In this document: positions 16,511 through 26,100 of the stretch, piece by piece | Layout of the letters: each line of letters starts with the position of its first letter | Position numbering within the stretch: position 1 is the first letter of the stretch | DNA from: an uncultured Eubacteriales bacterium | Lineage (GTDB): Bacteria > Bacillota > Clostridia > Oscillospirales > Oscillospiraceae | Direction of reading: 5' to 3' | NCBI GenBank assembly: GCA_900545515.1 | Contig: UQZA01000003.1 | Coordinates: 1 to 64,000, forward strand | DNA length: 64,000 bases | Translations under genes and position numbers: made by a program | The notes under the pieces: generated by a model | The model's database searches: none | What the model saw: the letters and a program-made list of their open reading frames with translations, nothing else | Told to the model about the DNA's origin: nothing

Positions 16511-17395
16511 ATGGACAGAGATCCCTTTTCTCGCTGCCATCCTGCAGTCCAGTTTCTATTCTTCCTGGGGGCCATCGGCTTTGGGGTGGTGATCCAGCAT
16601 CCCGCCTACCTCCTGGCCGGGTGGGTGGCGGCGGCTGGATACTATCTGCTGCTCCACGGCCCTGGGGGATGGAGACAGGTTATCATGTGGCTGCCTGTAT
16701 TTGTTGCTCTGACAGTTCTCAATCCGCTGTTTAATCCCCGTGGTGAGCATGTCCTCTTTACGATCTTTGGGCGGCCCTACACCGGGGAGGCCCTCGCCTA
16801 TGGTGGGGTCATTGCCGGAGTGTTTGTGGTGATGATGCTGTGGTTTGGCTGCTACAACCGAGTGATGACCAGCGATAAATTCATGTGCCTGTTTGGAAAC
16901 TGGGCTCCCTCTTTGTCTCTCCTTCTGGTTATGGTGTTTCGTTTGGTTCCCCGCTTTTTCCGTCAGACCCGGCAGCTGATTGGCGCGAGAAGGTCTGTGG
17001 GAAAGGGGACTGGGAAGGGATACCGGGACAAGGTGGCCGCCGGCATGACGGTTCTGTCGGCCATGACATCCTGGGCTTTGGAGGGCAGCGTGATCACGGC
17101 GGCTTCTATGCGCAGCCGGGGCTACGGCAGCGCCAGGCGCAGCTGCTTCCAAGTTTTCCGTGTCACGGCAGGGGATAGACTCTTGCTTGTGATGATGCTT
17201 GCTTTACTGGCAGCGGTGCTTGGCACCGCCACCCTGGGCGGTATGGCAGCGGACTTTATTCCCCAGTTGTCCTTTGCGCCGATATCCGGCGGCTACGCCT
17301 GGGGCTTTCTTGCATATTGCAGCTATCTTTTGATTCCAACGGTACTTCATTTTAGGGAGGCTCTCCAATGGCACATTTTGAGATCCAGGATCTGA
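16511..17395 (+). CDS. ecfT: ECF transporter transmembrane subunit EcfT (CbiQ family), copy 1
   Basis: 294 residues with about six hydrophobic helices and the EcfT coupling motif SMRSRGYGSARR near residue 200, which contacts the ATPases. The opening FSRCHPAVQFLFFLGAIGFG is typical for CbiQ/EcfT. It starts five bases after the previous gene and its end overlaps the ATPase gene by 28 bases, so translation is coupled. EcfT joins the substrate-binding S component to the EcfA pair. A second EcfT gene lies at 19749 in the same operon, which is unusual. Confidence 0.9.
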   Translation: MDRDPFSRCHPAVQFLFFLGAIGFGVVIQHPAYLLAGWVAAAGYYLLLHGPGGWRQVIMWLPVFVALTVLNPLFNPRGEHVLFTIFGRPYTGEALAYGGVIAGVFVVMMLWFGCYNRVMTSDKFMCLFGNWAPSLSLLLVMVFRLVPRFFRQTRQLIGARRSVGKGTGKGYRDKVAAGMTVLSAMTSWALEGSVITAASMRSRGYGSARRSCFQVFRVTAGDRLLLVMMLALLAAVLGTATLGGMAADFIPQLSFAPISGGYAWGFLAYCSYLLIPTVLHFREALQWHILRSRI

Positions 17396-19038
17396 CGTTT
17401 ACTTACCCCACCGCAGGCGGGCGCCCGTCTCTGACGGATGTCAGCCTTTCCATCGCGCCGGGGGAGTACGTGGTGCTCTGCGGCAGAAGCGGAAGTGGAA
17501 AGACTACGCTGCTGCGGCACTTGAAAACGGTACTGACGCCTCAGGGGAAGCGCAGTGGACGGGTCCTCTTTTGCGGGAAGCCGCTGGGGGAGGTGACTCC
17601 GGAGGAACAGGCCTCCCGGATTGGCTATGTGATGCAAAACCCGGACGAGCAGATTGTGACGGACAAGGTCTGGCACGAGCTGGCCTTTGGCCTGGAAAGT
17701 CTGGGCTGTGACCAGAAAACCATGCGGGCCAGAGTGGCGGAAATGGCCTGCTATTTTGGCATTCAGGACTGGTTCCATCGGGATGTGGACAGCCTCTCCG
17801 GTGGGCAGAAGCAGCTCCTGAACCTGGCTTCCGTCATGGCTATGCAGCCGGAGGTGCTGATTCTCGATGAGCCTACCAGCCAGCTGGACCCTATTGCCGC
17901 TTCTGACTTTCTGAATACAGTTCGAAAGATCAACCTGGAGCTGGGTACTACGGTGATCATGACGGAGCACCGTCTGGAGGATATTTTTCCCGTGGCGGAC
18001 CGGGCGGTGGTGATGGAATCAGGTAAAATCATTGCCGCGGACACGCCCCGCAAAACCGTCAGCCTCCTGTGGGAGCAGGGCCACGCTATGTTTTCCGCCA
18101 TGCCGGCCCCGGTGCGGGTCTTTTACGGAGCCCAGGGAACAGGCCCCTGCCCCCTCACCGTACGGGAGGGCAGAAATTGGCTGCTGGAAGCCTTCCGGAA
18201 GCCGCCGGAGGTGGCGTCACTGCCGGAAGCGCCCTCCCAATGGGAGGGGAAGCCTACGGCCCTATCCCTGAAGGAGCTGTGGTTTCGCTACGAAAGAAAT
18301 AGTCCCGATGTGCTCCGGGGCGTCAGCGCAGAGGTGCCGGAAGGGAGCCTTTTTGCCATTGTGGGCGGCAACGGAGCGGGGAAATCCACCACCTTGAAGG
18401 CAATCTGCGGGATTTGCAGGCCATACCGGGGGAAAATCCGGGTGTTTGGCAAGCGTGTGGAGGCCTACAAGGCGACAGAGCTGTTTCAAAATTGCCTGGC
18501 CATGCTGCCACAGGATCCCAAGAGCCTGTTTGTGAAAAAAACGGTTCGGGAGGACCTGGAGGAAATGTGCCAGGACCGGGAAAAAATTACCAGCGTAGCC
18601 AGAACCTGCGAAATTGAGCCGCTGCTGGATTCCCACCCCTATGATCTCTCCGGCGGGGAGCAGCAGCGGGCAGCTCTGGCCAAGGTCTTGTTGACGGAAC
18701 CCCGTCTTCTCCTGCTGGACGAGCCCACAAAGGGTATGGACAGTTACTTTAAGGAGAAGCTGGCCCAAATTCTGAAAAAGCTGAAGGCTCAGGGTATCAC
18801 GGTGGTGATGGTCTCCCACGACGTGGAGTTTTGCGCCCAATACGGGGATCTGGTCAGTATGTTTTTTGACGGGCAGATTCTGACCACTGCCACGCCCCGC
18901 CGTTTCTTTGGCCGAAACAGCTTTTACACCACGGCGGCCAACCGGATGAGCCGGTGTGTGTTCCGGGATGCAATTACGGCAGGGGATGTGGTGGAGCTAT
19001 ACCGTGTCAATGGGGGAGGAGACCGAAATGAAGCGTAA
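17368..19038 (+). CDS. ecfA: Fused ECF transporter ATPase (EcfA1-EcfA2)
   Basis: 556 residues holding two complete ABC ATPase domains. Domain 1: Walker A GRSGSGKTTLLRHL near 38, signature SLSGGQKQLL near 141, Walker B VLILDEPTSQLDP. Domain 2: GGNGAGKSTTLKAI near 332, signature DLSGGEQQR near 424, Walker B LLLLDEPTKGMD. This single chain replaces the separate EcfA and EcfA' of group II ECF systems and is a common arrangement in dedicated (group I) systems. It powers uptake by the neighbouring EcfT and S proteins. It overlaps EcfT by 28 bases and the S component gene by 11. Confidence 0.93.
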   Translation: MAHFEIQDLTFTYPTAGGRPSLTDVSLSIAPGEYVVLCGRSGSGKTTLLRHLKTVLTPQGKRSGRVLFCGKPLGEVTPEEQASRIGYVMQNPDEQIVTDKVWHELAFGLESLGCDQKTMRARVAEMACYFGIQDWFHRDVDSLSGGQKQLLNLASVMAMQPEVLILDEPTSQLDPIAASDFLNTVRKINLELGTTVIMTEHRLEDIFPVADRAVVMESGKIIAADTPRKTVSLLWEQGHAMFSAMPAPVRVFYGAQGTGPCPLTVREGRNWLLEAFRKPPEVASLPEAPSQWEGKPTALSLKELWFRYERNSPDVLRGVSAEVPEGSLFAIVGGNGAGKSTTLKAICGICRPYRGKIRVFGKRVEAYKATELFQNCLAMLPQDPKSLFVKKTVREDLEEMCQDREKITSVARTCEIEPLLDSHPYDLSGGEQQRAALAKVLLTEPRLLLLDEPTKGMDSYFKEKLAQILKKLKAQGITVVMVSHDVEFCAQYGDLVSMFFDGQILTTATPRRFFGRNSFYTTAANRMSRCVFRDAITAGDVVELYRVNGGGDRNEA

Positions 19039-19759
19039 TGTTCACTGGAACGGGAGCAGGCGGGGGTGGCTGACGCTGCTGATTTTACTTGTTGTGATTC
19101 CGGCCACCATTTACCTGTGCTACCGCGCCGGGGGACGGGTGTACTATCTGGCCAGTGTGCTGATCATTTTGTATACTATGGTTCCCTTTTTCCTGGTTTT
19201 CGAGCGTCGCAAACCCCAGGCGAGGGAACTGGTGGTGTTGGCGGTCCTGTGTGCCATTGCCGTCGCGTCCCGGGCGGCGTTTAAGATGATCGACCACTTT
19301 AAGCCGATGACGGCCATTATTATGATCTCCGGCATGGCCTTTGGCCCGGAGGCCGGTTTTTTGGTGGGCGCGGTCAGCGGCTTCAGCAGCAACTTCCTCT
19401 TTGGCCATGGCCCATGGACGCCTTGGCAGATGTTTGCCTTCGGCACGGCGGGCTTTCTGGCCGGGGCGCTGTACCGTTTGGGCTGGTTAAGCAAGAAACG
19501 GCTTCCCTTGTCCCTTTTTGGCTTTTTTGCAGTCCTTCTCCTGGTGGGGCCGCTATTGGATACCTGCGCGCTGTTTACCCAGACGGCGGCGATCAACTGG
19601 GAGACGGCCAAGGCCATTTATCTGTCTGGAGTTCCGATCAATTGTATCCATGGGGTGGCGACCTTTTTGACCCTATTTTTCTTCAGCCGCCCGCTGTTTG
19701 AGAAGCTGGATCGGGTACAGCTAAAATATGGGATGATGGAGGACGGCTATGGGGTTTGA
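19028..19759 (+). CDS. ECF transporter S component, predicted cobalamin/corrinoid specificity
   Basis: 243 residues, strongly hydrophobic, six to seven helices. Characteristic S-component segments are AVLCAIAVASRAAFKMIDHF, then MISGMAFGPEAGFLVGAVSG and FLFGHGPWTPWQMFAFGTAG. The GPWTPWQMFAxG stretch is what I remember from the family that includes the B12 transporter CbrT and related ECF proteins annotated for cobalamin precursors. The ATG at 19028 has GGAGGA eight bases upstream and lies inside the end of the ATPase gene; an upstream ATG at 18956 would only create a long overlap. Specificity rests on the riboswitch and the DUF4430 neighbours, not on binding-site residues. Confidence 0.83.
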   Translation: MKRNVHWNGSRRGWLTLLILLVVIPATIYLCYRAGGRVYYLASVLIILYTMVPFFLVFERRKPQARELVVLAVLCAIAVASRAAFKMIDHFKPMTAIIMISGMAFGPEAGFLVGAVSGFSSNFLFGHGPWTPWQMFAFGTAGFLAGALYRLGWLSKKRLPLSLFGFFAVLLLVGPLLDTCALFTQTAAINWETAKAIYLSGVPINCIHGVATFLTLFFFSRPLFEKLDRVQLKYGMMEDGYGV

Positions 19760-20633
19760 GCGCTGCCATCCGGCGGTGAATCTGATTTATTTTACCGCAG
19801 TGATCGGGGGTACGGTGTGCTTCCGGCACCCGGTGTATCTGGCCATTTCTCTTTGCTCCGCCTTCCTGTACAGCGTGAAACGCAAAGGACGCCGAGCTGT
19901 GGCGTTTGGCCTGTGTTTGGTTCCTCTGGTTGTGGCTCTGGGGCTTTTTTACAGCAGCTATCATCATTTTGGGGTGACCAATTTGCGCCAAAACTTCATT
20001 GGCAACCAGATTACCCTGGAGTCTTTGGTCTATGGCCTGGCATTGGGATGTACCTTGGCTGGGGTGGCTATGTGGATGAGCTGTGTGTATGCAGTCTTCT
20101 CCGCAGATAAGGTGGTGTATCTTCTGGGGAGAGTCAGCCCCAGACTGTCCCTGTTTCTATCCCTGCTTCTTCGGCTGGTACCGGAAATGTGGGTGCAGGC
20201 CAGGAAAATCCACGTGGCACAGCAGGGCATTGGCAGGGGGCTCCGTCAGGGGAACATACTGCGAAGGCTCACAAATGGTCTTCGGATCTTTTCCATACTC
20301 ATCACCTGGACGGTGGAGGCCCTGGCTGCCGCATCAGAATCCATGCGGAGCCGGGGCAGTGGACGAAAAGGACGTACCGCCTTTTCCATTTACCGGTTTG
20401 ACAACCGGGACCGTGGCTTTGTAATGGGGCTTTTTACCTGCCTGACGGTGGTATGGATGGGGGTTTTACTGGGCCAGACCAGGATGCGGTACAATCCCAG
20501 AATTATGATGAACCCGGTTACCCCGGTATCTTGGGTATTCTTTGGGGCATATGCCCTGCTATGTCTCCTGCCTGTCGGTCTGGAGGTGTGGACAGAGTAT
20601 CGCTTCCACCGGGCCAGGAGAATGCTGCTGTAA
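19749..20633 (+). CDS. ECF transporter transmembrane subunit EcfT, copy 2
   Basis: 294 residues, same length and opening as the first copy (FERCHPAVNLIYFTAVIGGT) and the coupling motif SMRSRGSGRKGRTAFSIYRF. It overlaps the S component gene by 11 bases. The two EcfT proteins are clearly related but diverged, so this is an old duplication. Possible meanings are a heterodimeric or alternative membrane core, or one EcfT dedicated to another S protein elsewhere. Confidence 0.9.
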   Translation: MGFERCHPAVNLIYFTAVIGGTVCFRHPVYLAISLCSAFLYSVKRKGRRAVAFGLCLVPLVVALGLFYSSYHHFGVTNLRQNFIGNQITLESLVYGLALGCTLAGVAMWMSCVYAVFSADKVVYLLGRVSPRLSLFLSLLLRLVPEMWVQARKIHVAQQGIGRGLRQGNILRRLTNGLRIFSILITWTVEALAAASESMRSRGSGRKGRTAFSIYRFDNRDRGFVMGLFTCLTVVWMGVLLGQTRMRYNPRIMMNPVTPVSWVFFGAYALLCLLPVGLEVWTEYRFHRARRMLL

Positions 20634-20660
20634 GCGGCAATGGACAGAAAGGGTGGTTCT

Positions 20661-21458
20661 ATGAAAAAAAAGGTTCGTGTGGCGGCCCTAAGCGTTGCTC
20701 TCTTGGCCGTGGCAGTCTCAGCCTACCGACTCTGGGAAATCTACGCCGGTTATCACCAGGCGGACCAGGTTTACCAGGATACGGCGGCGCAAGTTATCCA
20801 CACAGAGTCAGCTGGGGCTCCTGAGGACGCGCCTACATGGCCTGGGGAAAAGCCGAAACGGACTGCCCCCATTTCTGTGGATTTTGCTGCCTTGCAGCAG
20901 GAAAATCCGGATGTGGTGGGATGGATTTACTGCCCCGGTACCGTGATCCAATACCCAGTGGTTCAGGGGGAAGACAACGAACATTACCTGAGCCGGATGA
21001 TAGATGGCACCTATAACTCTGCCGGAACCATCTTCCTGGACTGCCGCTGCGATGGGAGTTTCCAAAGCAGCAATTCCATCCTCTACGGCCACAATATGCA
21101 AGATGACAGCATGTTTGGGACCTTGGAGTATTATGAGGAACAGGCGTACTTTGCGGCGCACCCTGTTTTGTATTTGCTGACACCGGAAGTCGATTACGAG
21201 GTGCAGCTCCTGGCAGGACTTCATGTACCTTTGGATGACGAAATCTATGAGACCGACTGGACGGAATGGGACTTACAGGACTACCTGCGGGATATCATAG
21301 AGCGTTCCGACTTTGACTCTGGCGCCAGCTACACCGATGCAGAGCGCATCCTGACGCTGTCCACCTGTGGCGCCGGCTCCCGGGACACCCGCTATGTTCT
21401 CATTGGCGCTATGACAGAGCTGGACCGGCGCGAAACGCCGCGAGTGGCGGCAGAGTGA
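20661..21458 (+). CDS. Class B sortase
   Basis: 265 residues with an N-terminal membrane helix (VRVAALSVALLAVAVSAYRL) and an extracellular catalytic domain. All catalytic residues are visible: His144 in LYGHNMQDDSMFGTLEYY, Cys236 in ILTLSTCGAGS and Arg244 in RDTRYVLIGA. The early core QQENPDVVGWIYCPGTVIQY then PVVQGEDNEHYL is typical of SrtB-like enzymes. I chose the ATG at 20661, preceded by GGGTGG, over one at 20640 because the helix starts there; both are possible. It closes the cobalamin operon and most likely attaches the NPATGD-tailed protein encoded at 9536 to peptidoglycan. Confidence 0.9.
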   Translation: MKKKVRVAALSVALLAVAVSAYRLWEIYAGYHQADQVYQDTAAQVIHTESAGAPEDAPTWPGEKPKRTAPISVDFAALQQENPDVVGWIYCPGTVIQYPVVQGEDNEHYLSRMIDGTYNSAGTIFLDCRCDGSFQSSNSILYGHNMQDDSMFGTLEYYEEQAYFAAHPVLYLLTPEVDYEVQLLAGLHVPLDDEIYETDWTEWDLQDYLRDIIERSDFDSGASYTDAERILTLSTCGAGSRDTRYVLIGAMTELDRRETPRVAAE

Positions 21459-21466
21459 AGGGCTTC

Positions 21467-22801
21467 TCAAAGGTCAGACAACAGTGTGTTCCGGTGCCGC
21501 CGGTAGTATAGGAGCCCTGCGCCATCGGCTAGAAGCCAGCCGATGGGAATGGAGATCCATATGCCCCGTACCCCAACGGGGCCGGCCAGGGCATATGCCA
21601 GGGCCACGCGAGTACCCAGGGAGATCACAGTGAGAATCAGGGACATAGCAGGACGCTTAATTGCCCGGTATAGGCCATACAGAAGGAACAGACAACCGAT
21701 GCCCCAGTAGCATGTACCTTCGATCCGGAGATAGGTCACACCGGCTGCAATGGTAGCGGTCTCTTGGGGCTGGACGAAAATCAGCATCAGAGGCCGCGCC
21801 CAGAAAAGAACCAAAACCGATACGGCCAGGCAGAAGACAAGGGTCAGCCTGACCGCTTTTTGTATGCCTTCCCGGATCCGCCCATACTGCCGGGCTCCAT
21901 AATTTTGGGCGACGAAGGTGGAAAAGGCGTTTCCAAAGTCTTGTACGGGCATGTAGGCGAAGGAGTCAATTTTCACCGCTGCCGCAAAGGCTGCCATAAT
22001 CACAGGACCAAAGCGGTTGACTAACCCCTGAACCATGAGAATGCCGAAATTCATCACCGACTGCTGCATGCAGGTGAGGAGAGACAGGCTGCCAATTTCA
22101 CGAAGAATGCTGACATTCCAACGAAGATCTGCCAGGTGAGGCCGGAGATCCTTGCGGAGGAGCAGGGTGTACAGGATGATGCCCAAACCGGAGGCAAATT
22201 GAGCAATCACCGTGGCCAGAGCCGCACCGCCCACGCCCCAGGGGACCACCAGGACCAGAACCAAGTCCAACACCACATTTAATACGGCTGAGATCCCCAG
22301 AAAGAGTAGCGGCGTCAGGGAGTTGCCCAAGGCGCGGAGGAGGCAAGCAAAAAAATTATATAAAAAAGTGGCCAGAAGCCCGGAAAAAACCACCAGTAGA
22401 TACTGACGGATCAGGGGATATACCTCTGCAGGTACCTGGAGGAAGGTGAGTATCGTCTCCAACCCCAGATAGACAACTCCGTACAGCCCCATGCAGACGA
22501 TGAAAATCAGCAAGAAGGCTTGCACCACGGCGGTGCGCAGGCGTTCGGTGTCAGAGTGTCCCTGGTAAATGGAAAATAGCGCGCCCGCCCCCATGGAAAG
22601 TCCCAGGAGGATGGACGTGAGAAAGGTCATGAGGGTGTAGGCCGATCCAACGGCCGCCAAGGCATCCCGGCCCAGAAAGCGCCCGACAATGAGCGTATCG
22701 GCTACGTTGTAAAACTGTTGCAGCAGATTTCCCAAGATCATGGGCAGGGCAAAGTATATCATTGTTTTTGTGATATTCCCTTGGGTCAGGTTCTGGTACA
22801 T
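21467..22801 (-). CDS. MATE family efflux transporter
   Basis: 444 residues, 12 predicted helices in two halves. The opening LTQGNITKTMIYFALPMILG with NLLQQFYNVADTLIVGRFLG is the MATE signature, repeated in weaker form in the second half (SLSLLTCMQQSVMNFGIL). Such proteins export drugs or metabolites against a sodium or proton gradient; the substrate is not predictable. It faces the sortase gene tail to tail with an 8-base gap and no clear terminator. Its own promoter lies upstream at 22836-22864, and AAAGGAG stands ten bases before the ATG. Confidence 0.92.
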   Translation of the reverse strand: MYQNLTQGNITKTMIYFALPMILGNLLQQFYNVADTLIVGRFLGRDALAAVGSAYTLMTFLTSILLGLSMGAGALFSIYQGHSDTERLRTAVVQAFLLIFIVCMGLYGVVYLGLETILTFLQVPAEVYPLIRQYLLVVFSGLLATFLYNFFACLLRALGNSLTPLLFLGISAVLNVVLDLVLVLVVPWGVGGAALATVIAQFASGLGIILYTLLLRKDLRPHLADLRWNVSILREIGSLSLLTCMQQSVMNFGILMVQGLVNRFGPVIMAAFAAAVKIDSFAYMPVQDFGNAFSTFVAQNYGARQYGRIREGIQKAVRLTLVFCLAVSVLVLFWARPLMLIFVQPQETATIAAGVTYLRIEGTCYWGIGCLFLLYGLYRAIKRPAMSLILTVISLGTRVALAYALAGPVGVRGIWISIPIGWLLADGAGLLYYRRHRNTLLSDL

Positions 22802-22835
22802 GAATGCTCTGCTCCTTTTGTGCCATGTTTTCTAT

Positions 22836-22864
22836 ATGATACCGGATGGCGATGCGCTTCGCAA
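22836..22864 (-). promoter_or_regulatory. Promoter of the MATE gene at 21467
   Basis: Read on the minus strand: TTGCGA (22859-22864), 17-base spacer, TATCAT (22836-22841), 35 bases before the start codon. Confidence 0.65.
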
Positions 22865-23055
22865 GCCCCATTATGCGATGGAAAGGAAAAAGGAAATGCG
22901 GCTGTCCTGAAATATTGCCAAGGAGCTACCGGATTTTCTGCATTGGGATGTGGAACTACCGATCCTACGCAGTCTATTTCGGGTGGAGATCCGGACTGGA
23001 CAGATTCCTTGCACGGTTTGATGCAAAAATGTATCTGCAACATTGAAGATAGCAC

Positions 23056-23084
23056 TTGCGAAATTGTAGAAACTGTGATATACT
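23056..23084 (+). promoter_or_regulatory. Promoter of the SLH-subtilisin gene
   Basis: TTGCGA, a 17-base spacer and TATACT, 71 bases before the ATG at 23155. The rest of the 350-base divergent spacer (22865-23055) shows no gene or known RNA. Confidence 0.7.
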
Positions 23085-23154
23085 CTAGCTAAAGGGAGCT
23101 GCGCTGCTGCTTTGCTGTGCAGGCTTGCCAAACAACACGGAAGGAGTACATCAT

Positions 23155-26100
23155 ATGAAACGAGGACTTAAGGACAGAGCGCTGTCGTTGCTTCTGGTGC
23201 TGAGCCTACTTTTGGGCCTGGCGCCGGCTGTATATGCCAGCGGGGGCGGGAAGAGAACTGTCACCTTCGAGGAGACTTCCCCAGACAGCGTGACGGCAAA
23301 CCTGACGCTGGAGGAGCGGCAGGTAGAGGAAAGCCCCAAACAAGAGCCGGATGAGAACGACATGGTGCGTGTATCCGTTGTTTTGGAAAAGGCGCCTGTG
23401 CTGGCTCAGGGCTACTCCACCATGGGCCTGGCCTCCAACCAAAGCGCTCAGGCCTACCGGCAGAGCTTGATTGCCGACCAGCAGGCCGTGACGAACCGGA
23501 TTTCCACGGCCATCGGCTCCAAGCTGGACGTGGCCTGGAACCTGACTTTGGCGGGCAACATCATCTCCGCCAACGTGCGCTGCGGGGACATCGAAAAGAT
23601 TGAAGCCACCCGGGGCGTATCCCGCGTGGTTCTAGAAACCAAGTATGAGCCTTGCGAGACGGAAGAGGGCGCCGTTCAGCCCAACAACGGTGCCTCCACC
23701 GCCATGACTGGGGCCAGCACCGTCTGGGCCTCCGGCTACACCGGCGCCGGTTCCCGGGTGGCCATCATTGACACCGGCCTGGATACGGATCATCAGGCTG
23801 TGGACAATGGCGCTTACCTGTACGCCATGGCCGACAACGCCAAGGCCGCCAACATGACCACCGAGGACTACATGGCCTCCCTGAACCTGCTGGAAGAAGA
23901 GGAGATCGCCGCCGTCCTGCCCCAGCTCAACATTTACAAGGGCTACAACGATGTGGAAGGCAACTTCAAGAAGGACGAAACCCTCACTGCTGACGTCCTG
24001 CATCTGAACGACAAGATTCCCTTTGCCTACAACTACATTGACCGGGATCTGGACGTGACCCATGACAATGACGGCCAGGGCGGTCACGGCTCCCATGTGG
24101 CCGGTATCTCCGCCGCCAACCGGTATGTGCCTCAGGGTGAGGGCTATGTACCCGCCATGGAATCCACCTTTATGGTTGGCGCTGCTCCCGACGCCCAGCT
24201 CATCATCATGAAGGTCTTCGGTAAAGCCGGCGGCGCTTACGACTCCGACTACATGGCCGCCATTGAGGACGCCATTCTGCTGGACTGCGACGTGGTGAAC
24301 CTGTCTCTTGGCTCCGGTAATCCTGGCTTCACCACCAGTGAGCTGTACCAGGACGTCATGGACAAGCTGACCGAGACTGACACCGTAGTCAGCGTCTCCG
24401 CCGGTAACTCTGGCGCCTGGGCGGAGAACTCCTATAACGGCGAACTATACGCCGATGATGTAAATTTCCACACGGGCGGCTCTCCCGGGGCCTACGCCAA
24501 CGCCTTCACTGTGGCTTCTGTGGACAACGCCGGTATGATCGGATCCACCTTCCGGGCCGCTGACCGGGATGTGGTCTACACAGAGACGCTATATTATAAT
24601 GCGGCGCTGTCCTCCATGGACACCTCCGAGGACGGCGCTGGCACGGAACGGGAGTACATCTTCCTGGATAAGCTGGGCAACCCTGAGGATTACGAGGGCA
24701 TCGATGTCACCGGCAAAGTCGTCTTTGTCTCCCGGGGTGAGCTTAACTTCTCCCAGAAGCTGACCAACGCCGCCAATGCTGGCGCTGCTGCCTGTGTCAT
24801 TTATAATAATGTACCTGGCGCAGCCATTAGCATGGATCTGTCCCAGAGCTATGCGAACATCCCCTGCGTGGGTATCACCCAGGCCGACGCCGATGCCATT
24901 CGGGCATCCAGCGCTCCGAGGAAGGATGGGGATGGGAACGCGCTGTACTACACTGGCAAGATGACCATCGGCCACAAGACAGGCGTTAGCGTCAACCTCT
25001 CGGAGGATTGCGTCTACACCATGAGCTCCTTCAGCTCCTGGGGTGTCCCCAGCAACCTGACTCTGAAGCCGGAGATTACTGCTCCCGGCGGCAATATCTA
25101 TTCCATCAACGGCGCTACCCCGAAAACCGACCAGTATGTCATCATGAGCGGTACCTCCATGGCTTCTCCCCATAACGCGGGTTTGGTGGCCTTGCTGTGT
25201 CAGTACTTCCGGGAGACCAAACTTCCGGAGACGCTGGGCGTCTCTCCCAGAGTACTGGCCCAGAGCCTGCTGATGTCCACCGCCACGCCCATTGTGGATG
25301 AAACCACCGGTCTTCCCTATCCTGTGATTCAGCAGGGCGCCGGTTTGAGCAACGCCAACGATGCCATGAACGCCGATTCCTATATTCTGGTAGATGGCCA
25401 GCCCGACGGCAAGGTCAAGGCGGAGCTGGGGGACGACCCCGACCGCACCGGCGTCTATACCTTTGATTACACCCTGCACAACATGAAAGACGAGGCCCGG
25501 CAGTATACCCTGGACACCAACGTCTTCACCCAGGCCAGCGGCCAGTACTTCCTGGAGGAGCACGGCGAAGAGGACTGGTACTCTGACTACACCCTGACGA
25601 AGCTCGCTGCCGTCACCACCTATCGCGTCAACGGCAAGGAGATTCTGCCGGAGGCCGGGCAGCTCACCGGTCTGGACTTCAACGGCGACGGCAAGATCAA
25701 TGAGGCCGACGGCCAGGCCCTGCTGGACTACGCCGTGGGCAAGCTGGACAGCCTCACCAACCAGGATAAGGCCGACCTGAACGAGGACGGCAAGATTACC
25801 GCTTACGACGCGGAGCTGTTCCTGTCTCGGCTGGGTCAGTGCGTGGTAGAGCTGCCCGCCAACGGCGAAGTCAAAGTGACTGTCACCATCACCCTGCCCG
25901 ATGCCGTGAAGGAAGAGCTGGACAAGGTCTTCACCAACGGCGCTTACATTGAGGCCTACACTTACGCCACCCCCTTCGCCACGGACGAGGGCGTCCTGGC
26001 CCCCGCCCACGCCATCCCCGTGCTGGCCTTCTACGGCGGATGGGACGAGCCCAATATGTTTGACCGTGTGACCCACACCCAGCTTTCCACGGGCACCAAC

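Noticed and set aside
22865..23055. Possible small ORF or riboswitch before the protease gene
   Set aside because: Frames lack ribosome sites and no known aptamer motif is visible.
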